NCBI RefSeq assembly: GCF_963678635.1
Contig: NC_087066.1
Span: forward strand, 47,963,129 to 48,027,128
DNA: 64,000 nucleotides
Direction: 5' to 3'
Source of the DNA: Symsagittifera roscoffensis
Taxonomy: Eukaryota > Xenacoelomorpha > Acoela > Convolutidae
Shown here: one piece after another, positions 58,701-64,000 of the stretch
How the letters are laid out: each line of letters starts with the position of its first letter
How positions within the stretch are numbered: the first letter of the stretch is position 1
Translations under genes and position numbers: made by a program
Notes under the pieces: generated by a model
What the model was told of the DNA's origin: nothing
Database searches by the model: none
The model's input: the letters and a program-made list of their open reading frames with translations, nothing else

Positions 58701-61667
58701 CAGTCCATCCGGGAGATATGCATATCCCGGAGACAACGCAAATACTACTCTCAATGTCACCTTGTTGAATGATCCCTCCTTTGTCGCGTCTACCACTTCA
58801 CCCATTGACTCCAGGATGTCTTTTATCGCGGGCCATACTGCGTTTTCTGCTGTTGCAGGATCTCTGAGCCTGCTCAGAAAACCTCTACTGTGTAGATGGT
58901 CATTGATGCCAGCAAACACAATCGTTATCGGGTTCATTTCTGTCTGCCTTTGTACCCCTATAGCCAATGACACTGATTGCAATAGGTCTAGGTCAACTGC
59001 GGCCAGCATTATGACGTCCGGCCAAAACAAAGACTTAGAGGTGTACACGAACTCTGAATTCGCTACTACCATGATTTTGGCCTTTCTCATCTCTGCTTTG
59101 TCGTAGGCGGCGAAGATGGTCTCATCTTTCTTTATCGCTGTCAATCCGCCATATCTCTGGGCATCACCATCTTGGTTCACTAGTTTTGGGTACACTCTCT
59201 CCTTCACATGACCAGGTGGTGTCGTCAATTGCCTAAATATCTTCACGTGTTGTCCAATCGGTGCTCTCGCCGTCAGGAATCTTCCTGGCCTTTCTTCACG
59301 ATTCCTCTCATCATGGTTCAATCTCACATCTTGCAACGGTCTTGCATTCACAGGTCCTATTGTGTTGTTGGAGGGCAGTCCCTCCAAGTCGGCAAATCTC
59401 AAGGCCGTCGTGGAGCTGAAATTTATGCTAGCGGCTATCAACCAGTCTACGCCGGTTATCGAGTACAATCTGCTGACGGATAGCGTCGCTCCATTCAGCA
59501 TCCTCCTTGCATCTTCGATGAAGCTCACTCTCTGTAGGTCCAGCTTCATTAGTTCTTCTTTGTATATATGCCAAGGAGACGGTATGGATCGCGACCACAT
59601 CAATGAGCCTCTGCTCGGTCTTTCCTCTCGACTGGTACTCGTCGTCTCCGATCTAGTGTCCGATCTAGATGTGCCGGCTACTTCTTCGATTGGTTGGTTG
59701 ACAGGTCCTATCCTTCTCCTAGGATGAATTGTTCTCCTCATCGGTGCCTCTCCCAACCGATCCTGTACATCTGTTCTTCGACCTGGTTCACTGGAGCTTT
59801 GTTGCCGGTAATTTATGGCGGCTGGGACCGTACCCAAGCGTGTTTCCAGGTTAGGAGGCACAAAGGTGGTGATCACCGTATCACTCACCGTTCCCTCTTC
59901 CTTCAGCACTCCTGTGTCAAAGAGTTCTGCTTCCAGCTCATCCAACCGTTCTTGGAAGACTCGATTCAACCAAGCTTGTCCTTCGACACTGTCGAAGTGG
60001 ATGCCATCTGTGGTCAGTCTGGCTTGATCCATGGCTCTCAATTCATGTTCAATGTCCATGAGGATCATTCTTCCGGCGTTTCTATTTGCTAGGTTTCTCA
60101 AGATGTTGTTCCATCTCATGACTCCCTCGTTGTGCCTTCTTCCTGATACTGTCAGGCTTCTTGTGTTCATTGGCACAGTGCAAACGGTCAGTACCGCGCA
60201 ACTGAACTTCTGCCAGAGAGTAGTAAACAAACACACCATCATTGCTTCCCACAGTGCTTCCTGCTCATCTGATCCTCTGGAGATGTCATTCGTCCCAACT
60301 AAGATCATCACATTGGGTATCTTCCCTGGATTCATCAGCTCCACCATGCGATATAATTGGGCAATCGTCGCGCCTCCAAAGGCCATCACCGTGGTGACCC
60401 ACGAGGTCCTCAAATTCGACAGCACTCTGACTAAGCTGTCTCCCAATATCAGGTGAGATGTCCCGAGTGGTGGTTGCTGCAGGTTCACAGCCGGGCTCCA
60501 GGTAGCTCGATTGAAGCAGGCTCTCGTATCTGTCTCCGGAACTCCCGTGAAATTATACTTTAATTGATTATTCTTCTGCACGTCCATTACACGAGACACT
60601 TTCTTCGCTGGCATCTTCCTTACTTTTCTCTCTGTGATCTTCGAACTCCCCCTGAGTGGCGTCACGTCACTTATCCCTTGTCTGATTATTGTCTGGGAGA
60701 GTTGTACTCTGCCCGTATCGTCAATCGTTCCATAGGGTGCAGTCACCCCGGAACCAGGTGCATTCTTGTTAGCGACCAATCGTCCAGCGGTCTCTATCAG
60801 TTTTCTCACTGTCTGTTCTACGACGGGATCACCCAAGGTGTCACTAGGATCCGGGATTGTTACTCGGTTCGTCTCTGCTGGAAGCCGTGTCTCCGTTGTT
60901 TGACTCATTTCTCGAGGTGTCAAGAGCTCCATCGGGGACTGCCCACGAGGAATATTCCTTGCAGGTATCACTTTCTCAATGGACGTCGTCAACGCCACCT
61001 GCTCCGATCGCTCTTTGTATTCCTGCCTTAAGCGTTCGATCTCTTGACCCTGCTTTTTGTTGCAGTCTTCAAACAACTTTCTCCACATGTCCCGGTCTTC
61101 CTCCATCGCCAGCATGGTCTTCGTCATATCGTCTAACTCCTTCTTCGTACTTCTCAACTGATCGTTCATCTCGTCCAGATCTTGTATGGTTTGGTTCGTC
61201 TGAACCTTCTGTGTTACTTTCGCCCCTTTTGGTGGCACAGCTGCTCTCAGTGGTGAACCAGACGAGGTCGCCTCGCTGTTCATCTCCCGATGCATTCTCG
61301 TCAGCCCAGGTTTGGGCTTGGAGGGCATTGGCATCTCACCTGGTTGGTAAGTCCTAGAACTTCCCAACCCAGGCTCATTCGCCAAGTCACTGCCTGAGAG
61401 AGCCCCGTTTCTCCACCTCATCACTCTCATGTTCGGGCGGTCTAGTACTCCTCTTTCTCCATATGCTGCCATCAACAGGACTTCCGTGGGGCGGTCCCCA
61501 CGGTTGTCGTGCCCCAAGATGTTAATCAGGGCGGTCAGCAACATGACCACCTCTGGGTCCTCCAGAGCGAAGTCTCGTTCGATCAGCCGACGATAGATCG
61601 CATCTACCATCGGTCCTACATATGCCTCTGCCAGGTCCATCAATTCGTCCAGGTTGAAATTATCCAT
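52722..61667 (-). CDS. Giant accessory ORF of the gypsy element with SGNH/GDSL hydrolase domain
   Basis: 2981 codons, uninterrupted, TGA stop. I start at the ATG at 61667; five upstream codons to a TTG are open but hold no ATG. Visible parts: coiled coil about 160-225; SGNH hydrolase about 403-585 with LILGDSLVRVL (Ser411), AFGG (Gly431/432), LVGTND (Asn460) and DGIHFD (Asp554, His557), i.e. all catalytic blocks; a second, degenerate SGNH-like region about 863-1080 (ANSEF, FAGIND, DDDHR); acidic low-complexity 1650-1780; basic TKRKR near 1944; hydrophobic ITIVIVGVMMAIRW near 2770; cysteine-rich C-terminus. It sits where env would be. The SGNH part suggests an esterase or acetyl-hydrolase. The remaining 2000 residues match nothing I recognise. 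Confidence 0.9.
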   Translation of the reverse strand: MDNFNLDELMDLAEAYVGPMVDAIYRRLIERDFALEDPEVVMLLTALINILGHDNRGDRPTEVLLMAAYGERGVLDRPNMRVMRWRNGALSGSDLANEPGLGSSRTYQPGEMPMPSKPKPGLTRMHREMNSEATSSGSPLRAAVPPKGAKVTQKVQTNQTIQDLDEMNDQLRSTKKELDDMTKTMLAMEEDRDMWRKLFEDCNKKQGQEIERLRQEYKERSEQVALTTSIEKVIPARNIPRGQSPMELLTPREMSQTTETRLPAETNRVTIPDPSDTLGDPVVEQTVRKLIETAGRLVANKNAPGSGVTAPYGTIDDTGRVQLSQTIIRQGISDVTPLRGSSKITERKVRKMPAKKVSRVMDVQKNNQLKYNFTGVPETDTRACFNRATWSPAVNLQQPPLGTSHLILGDSLVRVLSNLRTSWVTTVMAFGGATIAQLYRMVELMNPGKIPNVMILVGTNDISRGSDEQEALWEAMMVCLFTTLWQKFSCAVLTVCTVPMNTRSLTVSGRRHNEGVMRWNNILRNLANRNAGRMILMDIEHELRAMDQARLTTDGIHFDSVEGQAWLNRVFQERLDELEAELFDTGVLKEEGTVSDTVITTFVPPNLETRLGTVPAAINYRQQSSSEPGRRTDVQDRLGEAPMRRTIHPRRRIGPVNQPIEEVAGTSRSDTRSETTSTSREERPSRGSLMWSRSIPSPWHIYKEELMKLDLQRVSFIEDARRMLNGATLSVSRLYSITGVDWLIAASINFSSTTALRFADLEGLPSNNTIGPVNARPLQDVRLNHDERNREERPGRFLTARAPIGQHVKIFRQLTTPPGHVKERVYPKLVNQDGDAQRYGGLTAIKKDETIFAAYDKAEMRKAKIMVVANSEFVYTSKSLFWPDVIMLAAVDLDLLQSVSLAIGVQRQTEMNPITIVFAGINDHLHSRGFLSRLRDPATAENAVWPAIKDILESMGEVVDATKEGSFNKVTLRVVFALSPGYAYLPDGLKFVYAMVALLSEGKYDVIISAPNRMIEMENLRPLKAELPAVWSDISNAMRGFKDHALHMLVLDEVLGLELSNFSRQLKLKPGIDDDHRVITAMSNDLWFRAMEVASEDTRRKNSLETRAHLEAMVLRTKPEANQWLHLNPRVAALGADAFQQGPVMITKIHAYLLKEVNLAENAGEKTAEFVNRMCQITLETFWTQEVKGQEGFERTDSMLEGLGAGWTASFLAKVYPKVSHYLIKEFLQAVVKVSIVELMALFVTFGAEIFVKGPVILLTDGIQNLRLDGLLTLIAITHGNLGGLMKLARCPEQMKERVRNLDMKKSTDSWNKIRDLRHTLIQYLLQQNRFGTGEDETIEREEDVRRHVGGMPLLTDLSLAMRIDPLALIRGVTEFVTVIYGPAVTFAFPDVKVEAYRRSVLHLNLISAVDGSTLNWCEQHALRELMSEDLLFAKISEPEMTVINFDDHFCDRMGEVERGHIEVFPKLWNLRPYDKTNGEMTRVPRLTAAYHKVREETKDWGDYKKLPEAIPEFPLIRRMLLGAVSVVQTPRLRAFETNERRVGNFSATMDPYFVGRNAAVLQYTRFAYTDQATRRRISNAATPKPEGFDEEWRGLGLAPMRMRGRTELPEASIILTSVRKEMKVAGILQTRIFLAPFGCEETKVVHGEEEDKSAGTLLIPRFQEEADDDKQGPSNSNGDKSEGDDGQGGNRQTEEPMQQDQAGGEDDRASTGGTSSLDFNIFSDLENNADTLETTEPADEGISTLEPPSAFDEMKRNLPESSSPGNTRNNEQRILMESPRRRRIEASARVPFLGTLPEEEWEVHHRDHESRTGCKLDRVAFMEEVWTVIQSYGTQSILKTGLNQPLMREVLDKLDECEGRLSELLIDSATDESEANSPIKITPQDNEGEVVYLSRTRRGTMRSKMVIDKINAMKMKLGSRVMPRRIGKTKVDSEISMKAGNSTKRKRVEEVMDLGQGDYQLSGTDRILTDIAMVPPILMAWLKSTGYKSKRSDRTLTGATLEMEILSQCGESKMRDFKPSPMNHGKGSVAGQLTPVEYNRLTVSETVSIDEPTGGYMEMLEYRNSARGHVMALEEEKAMEGYLETMLQGTTLKQKAYGTLASSDVQAETIEQLVSLPWKAVVLRYFEEEMRTTPRIHALVAVPYVRTELQLRLAWCMMGLTREEYDSEERKRSKEEKVFLMTNLRDLIVQEGAAVACAKRRDALCFIRFLIEQISVPALSTCVKMLKEGDERTKAMFLLAMLDMQQSKPMRVNMKEPEELEPMKKIDEIRRFSNKELRLTKESMGALPKSSEYCGPIKKKSYSYVSGIIGIAYNPFLSEDIRDCFFDYEQAVLLRFWTSRIVTIKSVNNSQAKLGLVLEEEVTAPSVPKSDKRVEFGLGFSDELLRTSLMAVWELMKPSWCPSPNADSILRATQDIQRELNADCNLRDLNIIYNMMITASKSNGEDKVELPGWGPEDWVKPGSCLAEVCGLEGHVCGSLDCVKTLEKQHKQLTVLFGNVVMKARTETELIADCHGGTDVNLVTALGFYSMFGSLESLLNLEQKHEMVTAISVEVFPGVLQTEQKYIGKWREAIETEMNIRHSETYCRPSGARYLVGSMLAPMCKSKYPVHFVAVDVKSTRTIVDQAFSVPKCVRLARMSEKSYELLCKIFSAVPERTKEELESILGKKFMGYVSGNFSDFEKQKQRGSTVTDYNAVDENDEIHRVMMEVEPLLEASGKRNWRSIMLTHDEFPCHCLLQTWWYPKRSNLVLIWDSGELLSMGLPDSSQPITIVIVGVMMAIRWLEAHVRENNRQEAPTREQLQKLDCLKDLDLFETMCKVLNIPMEVKKIWARKRLMPWFRANMTAWLYEYAKKHMSKHGRVYSEYQLDIGAGAFKRAFVTHRNAVTTAVKRISRTSERSGNEKAEMLKEDLERNVTLCLHNSFCRNRESNVDPLPCCKQRVEEQKCWRTASNSVRIVNDVLQDTETESAESASQEEEMEH

Positions 61668-62064
61668 ACTGTTCTTTTCCAAATTTAATTTGATTCGATT
61701 TCAAGTTTTGACTCAAGTGAGCAATTAAATGATCAATCAGGATCTAGAAAAGGAATCACGAATGTCACACCTGTCAATTTCACCTTAACATACATCGTTA
61801 AAATTTGCTTAAAGACAGTTCAGATAAAAAGATATTTATCCTAAAATTTATTAAAATCTATTGGTTTCTAAAATTTTGGAATTCGACCTAAGATTGGACA
61901 GTCCAAACTTTGGATCTATTCCCAAGATCGTCATTTAGTTGTTCATGGTCACTAACCCCTACTTACCCATGATCTTAATAACCTAACACATAACATAACA
62001 TCACGCACCTCTCACATATTACACACAACTTAGTCTTTGGCCTAACGCACCTCTCGCACATCAC
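61668..62064 (-). other. Gap between pol and the accessory ORF
   Basis: 397 bp with stops in all frames relevant to read-through. The accessory ORF therefore needs its own mRNA (spliced or subgenomic) or re-initiation. A short GAGAGGTGCGT repeat occurs twice (about 62008 and 62047). Confidence 0.5.
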
Positions 62065-64000
62065 TCAGCCTATACTTAAGTAATATTTCTTATGTAGATA
62101 TACTTGTATGTTCGTATCAGAGAATATCACGTGTACAAGCGCGAACAATTCCCGAGGATGCAGTCTTCCTCTATTTGGATCGTACACTGGAAGCGAAAGC
62201 TCCTTCACGTCCATTTCCACAAGGAAGTCCCTCAGCCTCGTCAAAGACAAGACTAGATTTTCTGGTTCCACGTGTTGCTTCTCTGTCGCCCTCGTTACCA
62301 GGAAGCATAAGTACTTTCCCGGTATTTGCGACACCGCCGGGGGTAAGGCTGCTACGCCCCCTATCCCTGGTCTTTGCTTCCAAAGGAATTCCACCTTTTT
62401 GTATTCCCTCTTAAAATCTGCCGCTAGCGCCGTCCTAAAACTCATGTCTGCGGTGATTGCTACCGCACATGTTCTGTTTGTGAGTATGAAATCACTGTCT
62501 GTTAGTATTATGTTACTAGAATATTCATTTGGTAAATTAAAATATGACTCAACTACCCTGCCTATGTCAGGTTTCTTAGGTTCTTCACCTGTTTCTGCTT
62601 CTAAGTTTCCTGTTTCTCTTGCTATTCTCAATTTTTTTATTATCAAGTTTTCAGTGTGGGTAAGTCCTACCCCCACTCCCCGGACAAAAATATCCATCGG
62701 CGTCCCCGTCGATCGCATACCGGGTATTAAGTCAAGATTAGAAGCTGGAATGAGAAGTTGTCCTTCCTGGGCAGCCCAGGAAGGATCATCTCGTTCGGTC
62801 TTAATGTATTTCGCGCTTTCGCGATCTACGTCTTGAATCGTAACGCTGGTCTTTTCAGGGTCTGATGTCATGTCGTTCAGCCACTCTAAGACACGCAGGT
62901 TCGTCAGGTCTTGTTCATTTGACTGCTGTTGCTCATCGTCGAACTCCACCTCGGGTTTCGACCAGTCGTCAACCCACTCATCGTTGTGATCATCGACTAT
63001 GTCAATGTCCTGTGACACTGTTATTTCCTCTAAACCCACTACATCCTCCACTATTTTCTTTAGATCTATCCTATCCACTACAAAGTCGTCACCGTAAGGA
63101 TTGTATTTCTTTCTTAGTCTCGTCCCGTCTTTCTGACGAGTCTGCATCGTGAACGGAAGATCTGATTCCATGTTCTTGGGAACCTCTGTCTGTTCGGATT
63201 CCTGCCAATCTTCCTCTGCGTAGGGCAAGGTTTCATCGTCCACTTCGATCTGTTCGTTTGGATCCAGGTCCAATGGTGTATCCGTACCTTCCTCTACGAC
63301 TTCGTTTCCATCGTTCTTCTCCCTGGTGCCTTTTTCATTGATCTCACAAGCAGGATCCATCATTAGATAATCCCCTTCTTCCATGTCTGCAGGTATACAC
63401 CAGTCTTCTGTCGATGGATTGTGTGGCTTGATGTTCTCGTAGTGGGCGGCTCGGCCAGTACTCAGTCTATAAAAGCGTCCCTCTTGGTGCACCTCTGTAA
63501 TCATGAAGGGTCCCCTCCACTTCTTCAGAAGCTTTTTTGTCCCTTTCGGTGGTATAACGTTCTGAAATACCCATACGTAGTCTCCCACCGAGTAAGCCTT
63601 TGCACCAGCTGCTTTCTTGTCGAATCTTTTCCTCTGCCTTGCCTGTGCCTGCTGAGTGTTTCGTCTACACAAGTCGTTCAACTCCTGTTGGCGTCTGATC
63701 ACATCCCTCACGTAGACCTGTGGGGATGTTTTCTTTCCCTCATACTCTGGGTAGAAGAATGTCATGGGTAAAGACTTTTCGTGTCCAGTTAGCATCATGT
63801 GTGGACTGACTCCAGTGGTGGAGTGTTGCGTGCTATTATAAGCTCCCATCACCTGCGGAAGGTATCTGTCCCAATCGGTCATGTACCTGGAACAATATAC
63901 TCTCAGCATCGACACTAACGTCCTATTCTGTCTTTCCACTAAGCCATTCGTCTGAGGGTGGTATGTCGTGGAGTGAGCCTGAGCGACTTGTGACCGTCTC
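62065..64000 (-). CDS. Ty3/gypsy pol, C-terminal part: integrase end, GPF/Y module, acidic linker, macro-like domain (partial)
   Basis: Open from the window edge to TGA at 62065, 645 codons. Residues counted from the edge: YHPQTNGLVERQNRTL (13-28) is the end of the integrase core, Glu22 being the third catalytic acid; WDRYLPQVMGAYNSTQHSTT is typical of gypsy integrases; WRGPFMITEV (161-170) is the GPF/Y module. 190-390 is acidic and low in complexity. About 496-636 resembles a macro domain of the small ADP-ribosyl-hydrolase type: CAVAITADMS, ALAADFKREYKKVE, GKYLCFLVTR, NLVLSLTRLRDFL, LSLPVYDP, IFSDTNIQVYL. The glycine-rich ligand loops are replaced (FRTALA; DPNRGR), so ADP-ribose binding is doubtful. 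The integrase start and RT lie outside. Confidence 0.92.
   Translation of the reverse strand, partial: RRSQVAQAHSTTYHPQTNGLVERQNRTLVSMLRVYCSRYMTDWDRYLPQVMGAYNSTQHSTTGVSPHMMLTGHEKSLPMTFFYPEYEGKKTSPQVYVRDVIRRQQELNDLCRRNTQQAQARQRKRFDKKAAGAKAYSVGDYVWVFQNVIPPKGTKKLLKKWRGPFMITEVHQEGRFYRLSTGRAAHYENIKPHNPSTEDWCIPADMEEGDYLMMDPACEINEKGTREKNDGNEVVEEGTDTPLDLDPNEQIEVDDETLPYAEEDWQESEQTEVPKNMESDLPFTMQTRQKDGTRLRKKYNPYGDDFVVDRIDLKKIVEDVVGLEEITVSQDIDIVDDHNDEWVDDWSKPEVEFDDEQQQSNEQDLTNLRVLEWLNDMTSDPEKTSVTIQDVDRESAKYIKTERDDPSWAAQEGQLLIPASNLDLIPGMRSTGTPMDIFVRGVGVGLTHTENLIIKKLRIARETGNLEAETGEEPKKPDIGRVVESYFNLPNEYSSNIILTDSDFILTNRTCAVAITADMSFRTALAADFKREYKKVEFLWKQRPGIGGVAALPPAVSQIPGKYLCFLVTRATEKQHVEPENLVLSLTRLRDFLVEMDVKELSLPVYDPNRGRLHPRELFALVHVIFSDTNIQVYLHKKYYLSIG

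Larger units (their letters stand above)
50982..64000 (-). mobile_element. Giant Ty3/gypsy LTR retrotransposon, partial (3' 13 kb)
   Basis: Order on the minus strand: integrase end of pol with macro-like domain (62065-64000+), 397-bp gap, 2981-codon accessory ORF, 820-bp UTR, 3' LTR. Both ORFs are free of stops, and GC content is visibly higher than in surrounding DNA. The 5' LTR, gag, protease, RT and RNase H must lie right of 64000, so the whole element should be well over 13 kb. Decayed relatives occur at five other places in the window. Confidence 0.92.

Noticed and set aside
58375-59106. 243-codon plus-strand ORF opposite the giant gypsy ORF, and others such as 54772-55236 and 57547-58005
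   Set aside because: Antisense shadows of a GC-richer coding strand; no family motifs, while the minus strand is one continuous frame with SGNH motifs.
61665-61682. TTG start five codons upstream of the giant ORF's ATG
   Set aside because: Non-ATG initiation is rare in animals and the next codon set supplies a normal ATG at 61667.
62108-62836. 242-codon plus-strand ORF opposite pol
   Set aside because: Antisense to the clear integrase/macro-like frame; no recognisable domain.

Overview
The window is animal nuclear DNA: AT-rich sequence with spliced genes, microsatellites and many nested retroelements. The only clear host gene is an ionotropic glutamate receptor (kainate/AMPA-like) on the minus strand at 589-8832. 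Seven exons with GT/AG borders can be joined into 381 in-frame codons: signal peptide plus most of the amino-terminal domain. The rest of the gene lies beyond position 1. I cannot name the species; an invertebrate is likely.

8.8-16.1 kb is AT-rich intergenic sequence with two weak exon candidates (an Ig-type 'DSGxYYC' exon and a transmembrane exon) and several foldbacks. 16.1-41.3 kb is a segmental duplication array. Unit A (16129-23782) and unit B (23783-31474) are adjacent copies of about 7.7 kb. Unit C (34198-41341) is an older, diverged copy of B plus its tail. Each unit carries a dead LINE reverse transcriptase, a GA microsatellite, a tRNA-like sequence and the decayed 3' end of a giant gypsy element. 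In B and C a related LTR follows. A and B also carry a 537-bp inverted-repeat element holding a tRNA-Arg(TCG) gene; unit C shows the empty site.

41.3-51.0 kb is a transposon graveyard: a 28-30 bp minisatellite, a broken plus-strand copy of the giant gypsy ORF with its LTR, a LINE RT remnant, and a second LINE with an SGNH-hydrolase/PHD-like ORF1 and an RT with a CxCG...H...C finger.

50982-64000 is the best part: a young-looking Ty3/gypsy element on the minus strand, running off the right edge. From right to left it has the integrase end of pol with a GPF/Y module, fused to an acidic linker and a macro-like domain; then an intact 2981-codon accessory ORF with a complete SGNH/GDSL hydrolase motif set and a second degenerate SGNH-like region; then a 921-bp 3' LTR ending in matched inverted tips. 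It is inserted in the 3' end of the second LINE. The same accessory ORF is recognisable in four decayed copies in this window, so it belongs to the element family and is not a chance capture. The giant ORF plus the pol-macro fusion is my candidate for the undescribed system.
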